DNA of 64,000 nt from assembly GCA_003170275.1 (NCBI GenBank), contig PNAM01000106.1:265816-329815 (forward strand). The letters are read 5' to 3'. A program made the position numbers and the translations under genes. Positions 35,490 to 45,400 of this stretch are shown piece by piece (the stretch's first letter is position 1; each line of letters opens with the position of its first letter). A model generated the notes under the pieces. The model did no database searches. It saw only the letters and a program-made list of their open reading frames with translations, and was not told the DNA's origin. The DNA comes from Myxococcales bacterium. Lineage in GTDB: Bacteria > Myxococcota_A > Polyangia > Palsa-1104.

Positions 35490-36230
35490 ATGAACATCCG
35501 CACGGAGAAGGTGCAGCTTGCAGTGGAAGGCGAAGCGCAACCGATGCCGGGATACCTGGCGATCCCCGAAGGTGCGGGGCCGTTCCCGGCGGTGATCGTG
35601 ATCGAGGAGATCTTCGGCGTCAACGGGCACATCCGCGACGTTACCGAGCGGGTGGCGCGCGAGGGCTACGTGGCTGTAGCGCCCGACGTGCACCATCGCG
35701 ACGCGGCGGGCGTGGAGCTCAAGTACGATCAGGAGGGCATGCAGCGCGGGATGCCGCTGATTGCCAAGCTGACCGAAAAGGGCGTGAGCGGCGATCTGCG
35801 CGCGACGCTCTCATTCCTGCGCGCGCGAAAGGATGTTCGCGGCGACCGCGTGGGGTGCATGGGCTTCTGCATCGGCGGGCACCTGGCCTACTTCGCGGCG
35901 GCGACCACCGACGTCAAGGCCACCGCGTCGTTCTACGGCGGCGGCATCGCCACCTTCACGCCGGGCGGCGGCGCGCCCACCTTGAACCGCACCCAGGGGA
36001 TCAAGGGAAAGATCCTGTGTCTCTTCGGCGGGCAAGATCAGGCCATCCCCAAGGCGCAGGTCGACGCCATTCGCGTCGAGCTCGACAAGCACCACATCCG
36101 TCACGAGGTGGTGGTCTACCCGACCGCGAGCCACGGCTTCTTCTGCGATCAGCGCGGCTCCTACCACGAAGAGTCCGCCAAGGACGCCTGGACCCGCGTC
36201 AAGAAGCTGTTCGCCGAGGAGCTGGCCTAA
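35490..36230 (+). CDS. Dienelactone hydrolase family protein
   Basis: Alpha/beta hydrolase of the DLH family, 246 residues, cytoplasmic. The Cys nucleophile is in GCMGFCIGGHLAYF, the Asp region is LFGGQDQAIP, and the catalytic His is in YPTASHGFFCDQRGSYH. The N-terminus (MPGYLAIPEGAGPFPAVIVI, then EEIFGVNGHIRD) is typical. Strong ribosome binding site GAGGAGG before ATG 35490, with GATAAT about 25 bases upstream as a possible -10. Natural substrate unknown. Its stop overlaps the convergent lipoprotein gene by four bases. Confidence 0.92.
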   Translation: MNIRTEKVQLAVEGEAQPMPGYLAIPEGAGPFPAVIVIEEIFGVNGHIRDVTERVAREGYVAVAPDVHHRDAAGVELKYDQEGMQRGMPLIAKLTEKGVSGDLRATLSFLRARKDVRGDRVGCMGFCIGGHLAYFAAATTDVKATASFYGGGIATFTPGGGAPTLNRTQGIKGKILCLFGGQDQAIPKAQVDAIRVELDKHHIRHEVVVYPTASHGFFCDQRGSYHEESAKDAWTRVKKLFAEELA

Positions 36231-36703
36231 CGCAAGAAGAGGTTCATCTGGGTGAAGAGATCGTGCCAGATGAGGCGCTCGCCGCGCAGATCCCAGACCG
36301 GTTTCTCGGAGATGTCGAAGTCGCCCTCGAAGACCTTGGGGAGGGCCGTGACCACCACCTCGTTGGTCTTGTCGTCGGCGAACAGGCGGACGACGAACTG
36401 GCGCGTGTGCGTGGTGGTGGCGGCGCCGTAACCCCACGCGAAGGTGGGCACGACGCGGACCAGCTTGCGCGAGGTGAGGATGACGCCCTTTTCGGGCGAC
36501 TCGGTGGCGATGTCGTAGCCGATCGCCTTGAGCGCACCGACGGCCGCTTTGTAGACGTCGGCGGGTTTGGCGGGATAGCGGCGCGTGCCGTACGCGAGGA
36601 TCTCCTCGCGCGACATGTTCACGCCGACCAGGTTGTCTTCGCGGCGCTGCGGTCCGCCGGCGCACGCAGCGAACAGGATAGCGGCGGCGAGCAGCGACTT
36701 CAT
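36227..36703 (-). CDS. Small lipoprotein, unknown function
   Basis: 158 residues with signal peptide and lipobox (LLAAAILFAACAG). The mature part contains VNMSREEILAYGTRRYPAKP and ALKAIGYDIATESPEKGVIL, a layout similar to small outer-membrane lipoproteins with an alpha/beta fold, but I do not recognise a named family. It is the last gene of the long minus-strand run, starting two bases after the CBS gene stop, so it is probably co-expressed with it. Confidence 0.75.
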   Translation of the reverse strand: MKSLLAAAILFAACAGGPQRREDNLVGVNMSREEILAYGTRRYPAKPADVYKAAVGALKAIGYDIATESPEKGVILTSRKLVRVVPTFAWGYGAATTTHTRQFVVRLFADDKTNEVVVTALPKVFEGDFDISEKPVWDLRGERLIWHDLFTQMNLFLR

Positions 36704-36705
36704 GG

Positions 36706-37146
36706 TTACTTGGTGGGGGAGGGCGCCGGCGCGGAGATCGCTTCGAGGGCCTCGGCCACGTCGGCCCGGTCTCCGTTGCGCGCCAGATCGGCGGTCGCGA
36801 CCACGCCCACCAGCGAGCCGTACTCGTCGATCACCAGGATGCGCCGCACCTGGTGGTCCTCCATCAACTGCGTGACCTGCGCGAGATCGTCGATCTCGGT
36901 GCAGGTCACCAGGCGCTGGCTCATGACCTCACCTGCACGAACCACGGCGGGATCGCGGTCTTCGGCGACCGCGCGTACGACGATGTCGCGGTCGGTCACC
37001 ACGCCGACCACGCGGCGCGTGTCGCGGCTCTCGCAGATCGGGATCAGGCCGACATCCTTGTGCGCCATCAGCTGGGCACAGTCGAGCAGCGTGTCGTCGA
37101 CGAGGCAAAATTCCGGATTGGGCGTCATCACGTCGGAGATGGTCAT
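36706..37146 (-). CDS. CBS-domain pair protein
   Basis: 146 residues forming a single Bateman module of two CBS domains: MTISDVMTPNPEFCLVDDTL with DVGLIPICES and VVGVVTDRDIVVRAV, then AGEVMSQRLVTCTEIDD with VRRILVIDEYGSLVGVV. Such proteins sense adenine nucleotides or S-adenosylmethionine and regulate a partner. The frame is open far upstream, but ATG 37146 overlaps the cobB stop (ATGA) and fits the family start. The partner is not evident from context. Confidence 0.9.
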   Translation of the reverse strand: MTISDVMTPNPEFCLVDDTLLDCAQLMAHKDVGLIPICESRDTRRVVGVVTDRDIVVRAVAEDRDPAVVRAGEVMSQRLVTCTEIDDLAQVTQLMEDHQVRRILVIDEYGSLVGVVATADLARNGDRADVAEALEAISAPAPSPTK

Positions 37147-38519
37147 GAGCTGGAGTGCATGCGAGAGGCGTACCGGCGGCACGCGTCGACCAGGGCGGCC
37201 GCGATCGCCGGATTCGAGGCGAAGTGGGCGTGAACGTAGCTGGCGAGCAGGTTGCCGCATTGGTACCCCTCGAGCAGGGGCTCGCCGTACGCGCGCCCGA
37301 CCGAGTACACGCGCTCCACGCTGTCGCTGAGCCGCAGCTCGGAGTAGCGGAACTGGTGGCCGCGGAAGCGAGCGCCCGCCGGCCCGAGGAGCGAGGGAGC
37401 GCGCGTCTCGACCTCGGCGTAACCGAGCGCTTGCAGGCGGTCGGCCATGATCGCTTCGCCGGGGAGCCGGCCGACCATGGCGTGCAGCGCGCCGTCGAGG
37501 GTGCGGATGCCGCGCGTCAGGTACATGAGGCCGCCGCACTCGGCGTAGATCGGGCCGGGGAACGCGCGCACGGCTTCGCGCATCGGGTGGTTGGCGGCGA
37601 GCGTGGCGGCGGCGAGCTCGGGATAGCCGCCGCCGAAGTACAGGCCGTCGACGGGCGGCAGCACGCGATCGCGGATCGGGGAGAAGCGTACCAGCTCGGC
37701 GCCCAGCGACTCGAGGCGGCGCAGGTTGTCTTCGTAGTAGAAGTGAAAAGCCTCGTCGAAGGCCAGCCCGATCCGGCAGCGCGCCGGTCCGGCTGCCGGA
37801 TCGTGGAATGAACGTTCATTCGGTTCTGTGGGGCCGAGCGGAGGGGCGCTGCGCGCGATTGCGAGGAGCGCGTCGAGATCGAGCCATTCCCCGGCCAGCC
37901 CCGCCCACGCCGCGAGCGCGTCGTCGCTCATGCGATCGGCGACGTGCAGCCCGAGGTGTCGCTCGGGAAACGCCAGGTCCGCGCGCGTCGGCCAACCGCC
38001 CGCGATCGGCACCTCCGGCGCGGCCCCGCGCAACAGCTCGAGGTGGATCTTTCCGCCCACGCGGTTGGCCACCAGCGCCGCCACGCGCACCGACGGATCG
38101 TAGGTAACGAAGCCGTGCGCGATCGGCCGGATCGTCCGTACCAGCCCCGACGCGTCCACGCACAGCGCCACCGGCGCGCCCAGCCAGCGGGCGATCTCGG
38201 CGGTCGAGCCGACGTCGCTCGACGGCGCGTAGCCGTCGTACAGGCCCATCATGCCCTCGATGAGCGCGAGGTCTGCGCCGGCGCTCGCGCGTGCGAACGT
38301 GGCGCGCACCGCCTGCTCGCCCATCATCCAGCCGTCGAGGTTGTGGCACGCGGCGCCGCTCGCGCGCGCCAGGTAGCTCGGGTCGAGATAGTCGGGCCCG
38401 CACTTGAACGTCTGCACGCGCAATCCACGCGCGCGAAAGGCGCCGGCGAGCGCGCAGGTGGTGGTGGTCTTGCCCGCGCCCGAACCGATCGCCGCGACCA
38501 CCAGCCGCGGCACGTTCAC
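37143..38519 (-). CDS. cobB: Cobyrinate a,c-diamide synthase
   Basis: ATP- and glutamine-dependent amidation of side chains a and c of (hydrogeno)cobyrinic acid in cobalamin synthesis. 458 residues. The N-terminal P-loop domain has IGSGAGKTTTTCALAGAF, CGPDYLDPSYLARASG and the family segment EGMMGLYDGY. The C-terminal class I glutaminase-like domain has PVDGLYFGGGYPEL, the nucleophile in YAECGGLMYLTRG, and the late His in FRGHQFRYSEL. Start GTG 38519 overlaps the acyltransferase stop (GTGA). Aerobic CobB versus anaerobic CbiA usage cannot be told. No other cobalamin gene and no cobalamin riboswitch is seen nearby. Confidence 0.93.
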   Translation of the reverse strand: MNVPRLVVAAIGSGAGKTTTTCALAGAFRARGLRVQTFKCGPDYLDPSYLARASGAACHNLDGWMMGEQAVRATFARASAGADLALIEGMMGLYDGYAPSSDVGSTAEIARWLGAPVALCVDASGLVRTIRPIAHGFVTYDPSVRVAALVANRVGGKIHLELLRGAAPEVPIAGGWPTRADLAFPERHLGLHVADRMSDDALAAWAGLAGEWLDLDALLAIARSAPPLGPTEPNERSFHDPAAGPARCRIGLAFDEAFHFYYEDNLRRLESLGAELVRFSPIRDRVLPPVDGLYFGGGYPELAAATLAANHPMREAVRAFPGPIYAECGGLMYLTRGIRTLDGALHAMVGRLPGEAIMADRLQALGYAEVETRAPSLLGPAGARFRGHQFRYSELRLSDSVERVYSVGRAYGEPLLEGYQCGNLLASYVHAHFASNPAIAAALVDACRRYASRMHSSS

Positions 38520-39706
38520 AGGTAGCTGACCCACGTCGCGCGCGAACGCTGCTTGAACGCCGCGTACTTCTTGCAGAGCGGATACAGCAGCGCCACCGCC
38601 GTCAGCCACACCGCGTAGGTCACCGGCAGCCCGTAGTTGGGCGTTCCCCGCTGAAGGAACTGCGCGCGGAACGCCGCATCGCGGATGAACTGCGGCGCGA
38701 TGAAGACGAACGACACCAGGTGCAGCATGTACAGATGCAGCAGGTAGTAGAACAGCGGCACGCGGCCGAAGATCTGAAACACGCGCGTGACCCCGTTCAG
38801 CGGGCGCTCGAGCGCGCCGAGCGCGAGCAGCGACGGGCCGAGCGTCATCAACAGGTAGCATAGCGACGGTGGATATTTCTGGCAGTTGAGGAACGAGAGG
38901 AACGTGAAGCCCGCGCCGCGCGGCTGCGACGTCCACGGTGTGGGATCGCCATAGAGGTTGCTCGCGCGCAGGATCACGAACGCCAGGGTGAGCGCTCCGC
39001 CGAGCAGAAACAGGCGGCGCCGGCGCAGCGCAGGCTCGACGGCCAGGTAGGCGCCGAACGCGTAGCCGGCCGCCATCACGCCGATCCACGGGATGAGCGG
39101 GTAGGCGAGCATGATCATCCGGTCTGGAGTCGGATGGAGCTGGCCCTGCTCGTGGAGGATCTTCCACAGCCACGACAGGTTGTCGAAGTCGGCGGCCTTG
39201 GCCACGTCGAGCAGGTTGTGCAGGACGATCATCAGCACGCCGAACACGCCCACCAGCACCGTCGGCAGGAACACCAGCGCGGCGAGCGCCACCATCGACC
39301 AGCCGATCGCCCAGATCACCTGAAACACGGCGAACTTGTAGTTCACGTTGAGGATCCAGCCGGTGCGCACGACCGTGACCTCGAGCAGCACCAGCCACAG
39401 CCCGCGGGTCACGAGAAACCGCGCGAGCTCGCGCTGCGATTTGCGCGCGCGCGAAAGATACGCGCCGGTGCCGGCGAGCAGCACGAAGACCGGCGCGCAG
39501 AAGTGCGTGATGAAACGCGTGAAGAACAGGAAGTAATTGGTGGTGGAGAGATCGGTCGGGTTGCGGCCGAAGCCGCCGATGAAGTCGCGGCTGTGATCGA
39601 GCGCCATCACCACCATGACGATGCCGCGCAGCACGTCGATGGCGTCGTTGCGCGGGCGGGCCGGCGCGGTCGCGGGCGCTTCCGTCTGTTGGGCCGCGAC
39701 GCTCAG
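38516..39706 (-). CDS. DUF1624/heparan N-acetyltransferase-like membrane protein, probable CTG start
   Basis: Polytopic membrane acyltransferase-like protein, about 396 residues. The family N-terminus is clear: NDAIDVLRGIVMVVMALDHS, RDFIGGFG, then about ten spans, including VFGVLMIVLHNLL and GRVPLFYYLLHLYMLHLVSF. The His in ALDHSRD is the likely catalytic residue by analogy. No ATG, GTG or TTG stands upstream of this region in frame without losing the first span. CTG at 39706, overlapping the radical SAM stop as CTGA, is the natural start. The stop overlaps the cobB start. Substrate unknown. Confidence 0.8.
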   Translation of the reverse strand: MSVAAQQTEAPATAPARPRNDAIDVLRGIVMVVMALDHSRDFIGGFGRNPTDLSTTNYFLFFTRFITHFCAPVFVLLAGTGAYLSRARKSQRELARFLVTRGLWLVLLEVTVVRTGWILNVNYKFAVFQVIWAIGWSMVALAALVFLPTVLVGVFGVLMIVLHNLLDVAKAADFDNLSWLWKILHEQGQLHPTPDRMIMLAYPLIPWIGVMAAGYAFGAYLAVEPALRRRRLFLLGGALTLAFVILRASNLYGDPTPWTSQPRGAGFTFLSFLNCQKYPPSLCYLLMTLGPSLLALGALERPLNGVTRVFQIFGRVPLFYYLLHLYMLHLVSFVFIAPQFIRDAAFRAQFLQRGTPNYGLPVTYAVWLTAVALLYPLCKKYAAFKQRSRATWVSYL

Positions 39707-41010
39707 TGTTTGAGGGGGCGGTGCTGCGCGTCGCGCGGCACGGCGGCAATCGGCGGACGCGAAGGCTTGATGTTCACGCCGCGTACCAGGTTTGCGGGGA
39801 TGATGTAGTCGTCGCGCCGCGCGTTGTGCTCGCACATCGAGATCGCGCCGTCGCGGGTGGCGACCATGAACGAACAGTTGTGGATGCGCTCCTCGTCGAG
39901 GTTGTCGGCGTCCTGAAAGTTCTGCATGAAGAAGCTCAGCTTGCCGACCTTGGTCGAGCGCGTGCGCGCCATGCCGCGCAGGATGCGGCCGGCCAGTCGC
40001 GCGGTCCACGGCGCGCCGAACGGAATCCACTCCGGCTTGGACAAGAGGATGTGCCGGGCCACCGACAGCGCTGAGCGCGGCACGTCCGAGCGGTCGAGCA
40101 CCACCGTGCCGAAGTCGGCGAGGAACTTCTCGATCACGCGCGGATCGTCGAACAGATCGATCACCTCGCGCGCGCCGACCACCAGCGAGTAGGCGATGTT
40201 GTGGCACTCGGGGTGGCCGATGAGCACGTTCTCCCAGCTCAGCCGGGTCCCGATCGCGTCGTCGATGATGCGCTGCATGCCGCGGCGGGTGAGCGCCTCG
40301 CCGCGTTTGTGGATGATGCCGCGGCCGGTGTCGGCCTGCATCTGGAACGAGCACATGCCAAGGCCCGAGTCGCCCGCGTGCGCGACGAAGAACTTCACCA
40401 GCTCGGGGATCTCGTCGAGGTTCTGATCGCACACGGTGGTGTTGAAGATGGTCGCCAGCCCGAGGCCCTTGCAGCGCTCGAGGTAGTCCTCGCGGATCTC
40501 GTTCATCTGCACTTCGGAGGTATAGCCCTTGCGCTCCTGCGTGAGGTCGACGTGGAACGCCACGTCCACCAAGCCGACCGATCGCAGCTCGGCGAGCAGA
40601 TCGCGCGTGGCCTTGATGCCGTTGGTGAACAGCGCCGGGTTGAGGCCGATCGCGGCGACGTAGCGCACGATCTCGACCAGCTCCTCGCGCTTGCGCAAGG
40701 TCGGGTCGCCGCCGGTGATCTGCACGTTGGTCTGCACGCCGAACAGCCGCTTGATGTTGTCGGCCTTGGCCTTGAGCTCCTCGAGCGGCGGGTCGGGGAC
40801 GCTCTCGGAGTAGTCGGACAGGTAGCACAAGGTGCAGTCGAGGTTGCAGCGCTGCGTCACCTCGAGCGCCACGCAGCCGATGGTCGAGCGGCGCCCGAGC
40901 ACCTGGCGTGAGGTCTGGTGCTTGGGCGTCAGGTGGTGAAAGCGGCCGTCGAGCAGGCGGTGCAGGTCGGCGGCTTCCTCGTCGCTAGGTCGATAGATCG
41001 GTGGACGCAT
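39703..41010 (-). CDS. Radical SAM enzyme, possibly acting on a lipid
   Basis: 435 residues. The [4Fe-4S]-binding motif CNLDCTLC (CxxxCxxC) is preceded by VALEVTQR, and the SAM-binding GGE-like motif reads ITGGDPTLR. The opening segment and LFTNGIKATRDLLAEL resemble the MJ0619/Tes branch (lipid-coupling radical SAM proteins), but I cannot confirm this by eye. Later cysteines (LGMCSFQMQ, HPECHNI, IHNCSF and ISMCEHNARRDDY) may bind an auxiliary cluster or zinc. ATG 41010 is preferred; the frame is open further upstream into Cys/Pro-rich text without family character. It starts seven bases after the glycosyltransferase stop. Confidence 0.87.
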   Translation of the reverse strand: MRPPIYRPSDEEAADLHRLLDGRFHHLTPKHQTSRQVLGRRSTIGCVALEVTQRCNLDCTLCYLSDYSESVPDPPLEELKAKADNIKRLFGVQTNVQITGGDPTLRKREELVEIVRYVAAIGLNPALFTNGIKATRDLLAELRSVGLVDVAFHVDLTQERKGYTSEVQMNEIREDYLERCKGLGLATIFNTTVCDQNLDEIPELVKFFVAHAGDSGLGMCSFQMQADTGRGIIHKRGEALTRRGMQRIIDDAIGTRLSWENVLIGHPECHNIAYSLVVGAREVIDLFDDPRVIEKFLADFGTVVLDRSDVPRSALSVARHILLSKPEWIPFGAPWTARLAGRILRGMARTRSTKVGKLSFFMQNFQDADNLDEERIHNCSFMVATRDGAISMCEHNARRDDYIIPANLVRGVNIKPSRPPIAAVPRDAQHRPLKH

Positions 41011-41017
41011 GACGCTC

Positions 41018-41737
41018 CTAGCGGGCCTCGCCGTACAGCCGCTGCAACCGGGCGGGGTCGATGCCGAGATGATACCCCAGGCGCAGCGCCCACATGAGCG
41101 CAATGGTGCGCGTGATGCCGTGGGCCTCCCAGCGACGGGCGGAAGTCTCGACCGCCGCGTCGACCAGCGCGAAGCGGCCGAGCGGGCGCAGGCGGCCCAC
41201 CAGATCGAGGTCTTCGCACAGCGCGAGATCGCGAAAGCCGCCGATGCGCTGAAACGCGCGGCGCTCGACGAAGATCGCCTGATCGCCGGAGGCCGAGGGC
41301 AAGAGCCGGCTGCGCAGGTTGATGATACGCGCGGCCAGGCGCAGGCGTGGATCGCGCGAGGCGATGCGCAGGCGGAAGCAGCCGCCGACCGCGCCGCGCG
41401 CGACCGCCTGCTCGATCCGGGCGAACGCGTCGTCGGGCAGCTGCGTGTCGGCGTGCAGGAACAAGAGGATCGGCGCGCGGCTGGCGCGAGCGCCGGCGTT
41501 CATCTGACTCGCGCGGCCGCGCGGCGCGTCGAGGATCCGGAACGCGCCGTCGTGGGCGGCTTCGAGCAGGCCCTCGCGCGTGCCGTCCCGCGAGCCGCCG
41601 TCGACCACGATCAGCTCCGCGTCGCCGGCCAGACCGCGCAACGCGACGATCAGCTGCGGCAAGATGCGCGCTTCGTCGAGCACGGGGACGATCAACGCGA
41701 TGGGTCCCTGCGTCGTGGCCCGGCGCTGCGCGACCAT
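41018..41737 (-). CDS. TIGR04283-type family 2 glycosyltransferase
   Basis: 239 residues. The GT-A nucleotide-sugar fold is visible: IALIVPVLDEARILPQLI, LIVVDGGSRDGT, then LFLHADTQLPDDAF (metal-binding DxD-like) and FQRIGGFRDLALCEDLDL (catalytic ED). The pattern is that of TIGR04283 glycosyltransferases, which often sit near radical SAM genes. A hydrophobic C-terminal helix (IALMWALRLGYHLGID) could associate with the membrane. It begins 24 bases after the TatT-like gene and is followed closely by the radical SAM gene. Confidence 0.88.
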   Translation of the reverse strand: MVAQRRATTQGPIALIVPVLDEARILPQLIVALRGLAGDAELIVVDGGSRDGTREGLLEAAHDGAFRILDAPRGRASQMNAGARASRAPILLFLHADTQLPDDAFARIEQAVARGAVGGCFRLRIASRDPRLRLAARIINLRSRLLPSASGDQAIFVERRAFQRIGGFRDLALCEDLDLVGRLRPLGRFALVDAAVETSARRWEAHGITRTIALMWALRLGYHLGIDPARLQRLYGEAR

Positions 41738-41761
41738 GCAGCGATACTACACCTAGTATCC

Positions 41762-42493
41762 TCAGTAGGGGGCGGCGGGCAGGAGCCGCGCCTTCGCCTG
41801 CGCCGCGCGATTCTCCTCGATGAGCTCGGGCGGCGCGCCGGGGGGCGCGATCGGCGCGTCGAGCACTTCCTGGACGAGGCGTCGATAGAGCGCGTGGTCG
41901 CGCAAGGCGACGGCGTAGCGCAGGGCGTACTCGACGCGCGTCGGCAGGTAGCCTGGCGCGCTCGCGATCGCGGCTTCGAAGTGCTCGAGCGCTTGCAAGA
42001 AATTCGCGCCCGAGCCGATCGGCAGCGTGCACGCGAGCATGGCGATCACCCGATCGGGCGTCGCGTACGCGAACGTGCGGTCGAGCGTGAACGCGCGTCG
42101 GGCGGCCGCGCGGATCCGGTCCTGCTCCTCGAGCAGCGTCAGCACGCCCTGGCGGTCGGCCCAGGCGAACAGCGCGTCGGCGTAGATCACCAGCGCCGGC
42201 AGATCGGCCTGCTCGGCGCCTTCGAACAGCCAGCTCGCGCGCTCGTGGCGACGCACCTTCTCGCGGAACAGCCGGTTGCGCGTGAAGAGCGCGCGCTCGG
42301 CCGAGCTCACCGCCCGCTCCAGCAGCGCGAGGCCGGGCGCTCCCTCGGTGCGCCGGCCTGCCCGTAGCTCGGCGCCGGCGGTCTCGATCAACTTCGCCGG
42401 GTCCGCCGTCTGCTCCCAGGCGGGCGTGCGGTGCGCGAGGCAACCGCCCAGGAGCACCGCGAAGGCGAGAGCGAGCTGTGGCGCGCGCCTCAT
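41762..42493 (-). CDS. TatT-like lipoprotein (TPR component of TPR-associated TRAP systems)
   Basis: 243 residues, lipobox LLGGCLA. The body has TPR-like helical hairpins: YADALFAWADRQGVLTLLEE, RAAARRAFTLDRTFAYATP, then GANFLQALEHFEAAIASAPG, YALRYAVALRDHALYRRLVQ and LIEENRAAQAKARLL. This last block matches the Pfam TatT layout (ordered hairpins followed by an N-x-A-x-x-x-A helix). Treponema pallidum TatT (Tp0956) forms a ring that binds the DctP-like protein TatP, so a TatP partner is expected; five DctP paralogues are encoded upstream. The start overlaps the stop of the giant TPR gene (TGATG). Assignment is by motif, not by search. Confidence 0.75.
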   Translation of the reverse strand: MRRAPQLALAFAVLLGGCLAHRTPAWEQTADPAKLIETAGAELRAGRRTEGAPGLALLERAVSSAERALFTRNRLFREKVRRHERASWLFEGAEQADLPALVIYADALFAWADRQGVLTLLEEQDRIRAAARRAFTLDRTFAYATPDRVIAMLACTLPIGSGANFLQALEHFEAAIASAPGYLPTRVEYALRYAVALRDHALYRRLVQEVLDAPIAPPGAPPELIEENRAAQAKARLLPAAPY

Positions 42494-45400
42494 CACGCGA
42501 CGGTGGCAGCGAACGCGAGCAGCTCGAGCAGCCCCGGCGATTGGGCGAGCGCTGCCGCGCGCAGCTCGGCGGTGTTGGCCTCGGGCGGCGCCAGCGCCGA
42601 GAGGGCGGCGCGCAGGTCGCCGGTCATTGCGTAGGCGACCCGATCGGCGGTCAGCCTCTCGGCGGCGCAATAGGTCATCGACGAGCCGAGCGCGTTGGCG
42701 TCGAGCACGCAGTTGGCGAGCTGCACCTCGACGTGAGAGCGCACCGTCTCGGACAAGAACTCGGGCCGCACCTGCAGCGACTCGAGCTCGGCCTGCCACG
42801 CGTGCACGAACGCGCCCGACTTGTGCAGCGTCGCCGCCAGATCGGGCAGGAACAGCGCCGCCGCCGCGCGCACCAGCGCCGCCACGTCCTCGGGCGCGCG
42901 GCCTTCGACCAGCGGGATGCCGGCGTGCAGCGCGTGCATCGCGCGCGCGCAGGCGAACCGCGCCACCGCCTCGTCGCCTAGCGCGCGGCGCGCCAACAAC
43001 AGGCGCGGCGGCCGGGTGGGCTCGGCCCACGCCGGGTCGAGCAGATCGACCACCACCGCCGCCTCGAAGTCCTCCACGCCGCAGGCGCGCGCGACCGGGC
43101 GCAGCCGCTCGGTCCACGACGGCGACGGATCGGCGTCGATGGGCGCCGGCGGCAGGCCGAGCACCAGCGGTCCGATGGCGGTGAGCGCGTCGCGCAGCTG
43201 GCCGCGCGCCGACGGATGCACCAGCTGCGACGGCTCGACGGTGAGCGGGTTCGGCGGGCCCATCTCGCGCAGGCGCGTGCCGGCCGGCCCGAGCGGATCG
43301 ACGAAGGTGAGCACCGCGTACTGCGTGCGCGCACGCAACAGATCGCCGGTGGTGTCGTACAGCCGGCCGAGCGCCTGGCGCGCGCCGAGGTGCGCCGGCT
43401 TTTCCTGCAACAGGACGCGCAGCGCGCCGATCAGCCCCTGCCGGCCGATCTCGGCGCCGCCGAGCGCCCGGGTGGCTGCGCGCAAGGCCGGATCGAGCCC
43501 GCGCAGCTCGCGCACCTTGGCGTCTGCGAGCGACTCGGCCACGCGTGAGTTGGCCGGCTGCGCCACCGCCACCACCACCGTGCCGCGCGCCTCGTCGCCG
43601 CCGAGCGCGATGCCCAGGCCGGCCTCGACCGCCGCTTCGTCGAGCGCGTTGTTCCCGGCCGGCAGCGACTCCAGCTCGCGCACCACCTCGGCCAGCGCGT
43701 TGAAGTCGCCCTCCCGATAGTAGTAGGAGACCAGCCGCCGCAGGGTCGGCGCGTGGGTCGGATGCAGATCGGCGCCCTTCAGGTAGGCGTCATTGGCGCG
43801 GTCGAGATCGTCGAGCGCCAGGCGGAAGATCTCGCCCTTGCGAAACAGCAGATCCGCCCGCGTCTCCGGCTTCTGCGCCAGGTACGACAGCCGGCCGTAC
43901 GCGTGCGCCGCCTCTTCCCAGTCCTGCTCGTCGATGTACAGCACCGCGAGTTGCTCGAGCACGTCGACGCGCGTCGGATCCTGCGCCAGCACCAGCTCGA
44001 AGTAGGTGCGTGCCTGATCGGGCTCGTTCAAGCGCACCGCCAGCTTGCCGAGCTGCCGGCGCAGCTCGGTGATGCGGTCGACCGCGTCGAGCGGCAACAG
44101 ATCGAGGATCGCGCGCAGCTCGGCGAACGCGCTGGGCTCGTCGCCGCGCCCGACCGCCAGGCGCGCCAGCGCCTCGTGCGCCGGCAGGTTCGATGGATTC
44201 TGCGTGACGGTCGCTTCGTAGAAGTCGCGCGCCTCTTCGGCGTAGCCGCAGTCCTCGGCCACCTCCGCGCGGCGGCGCAGCACCTCGTCGGGCGCCAACG
44301 TCGACGGGCGGCTGCCGAGCTGCGCGTACAGCGCGCGGGCGCGGGCAAGCTGGCGCTGGCGGTACGCGAGATCGGCCAGCGCGTCGAGCGCGGCCACGTG
44401 GTTGGGATCGGCGCCGAGCGCCTGCTCGTAGTCGGTGGCCGCTTGCGACGCGTCGCCCAGCCGCTCGGCGATGCGGCCCGCCTCGAAGCGCCGCTCGGCG
44501 CGCTCGCCCGGCTCGTTGATCGCCTGCGCGCGCGCGCGCAACAGCGCCGCCAGCCCGGCCTCGTCGTTGCGCGCCTCGAGCACGTGCTTGCGCTGGACGA
44601 ACGCCACCGGATCGTCGGGCGCGCGCGTGAGCACCTCCTGCGCGCGCAGGTCGACCTCGACCTGATCGCCGAGGTGCGCGGCAAGCTCGAGCAGGCGCCG
44701 CAGGAGCGCCAGCCGCTCGGGTCCCTCCGGCTCGATCGCCAGGCGCTCCTCGATGCGACGGCGCAGCTCCACCGGATCGCCCGCCTCGTCGGCCAGCCGC
44801 AGGAGCGAATCGTCGGCCTTGCGCCCGGCCTCGCCGCCGATCGCCGCCGCGCGCGACAGGCGCTCCTGCGCCGACTGCGGATCGCCGCCGCGTTCGTACA
44901 GCTCGCCGGCGCGCACCAGTGCCTCGGCGCGCTGCGTGTTCTCGCCGGCGCCGGTGAGCGTGTCGGCCAGCCGGTCGAGCGCCATCGCGGCTTCGCGCAG
45001 GCGCTGCGCGTTGGTGTACAGCCGCACCAGATCGATCCACGGCGCGCCGCGGCCCGCGCGACCCGACGCCGGCGAGGTGAGGATCTCGGCCGCCTGCTCG
45101 TAGTTGCGCAGCGCCTCGTCGGTGTCGAGCAGCTTCTCCTCGAGCAGCCGGCCCAGCTCGACGTGCAGGTGCGCCTTCTCGTCGGTGCTGTCGGCGCTGC
45201 CGATCTCGCGGTAGAGCTGCTCGGCGGCGAGCGCCCATTCGCCGCGCGCCTCGGCCATCTCGCGCAGCCCGCGCGCTGCTTCCTTGAGCGTCGGATCGCA
45301 CGCGACCGCCTCCTTGAAGCAGCGGTAGGCGTCGAGATCGCGCTTGAGCTCGAGCTGGAACAAGCGCGCGCGCGCTAGCGCCAGCCGCGCCCGTTCGCGC

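Noticed and set aside
37143..38519. Cobalamin riboswitch controlling cobB
   Set aside because: cobB starts inside the stop of the preceding gene, leaving no room for an upstream riboswitch, and no B12-box-like sequence was noticed.
41018..41737. Arsenosugar biosynthesis assignment for the glycosyltransferase and radical SAM pair
   Set aside because: The family name suggests it, but the radical SAM gene does not look like ArsS and no ArsM-type methyltransferase is present.
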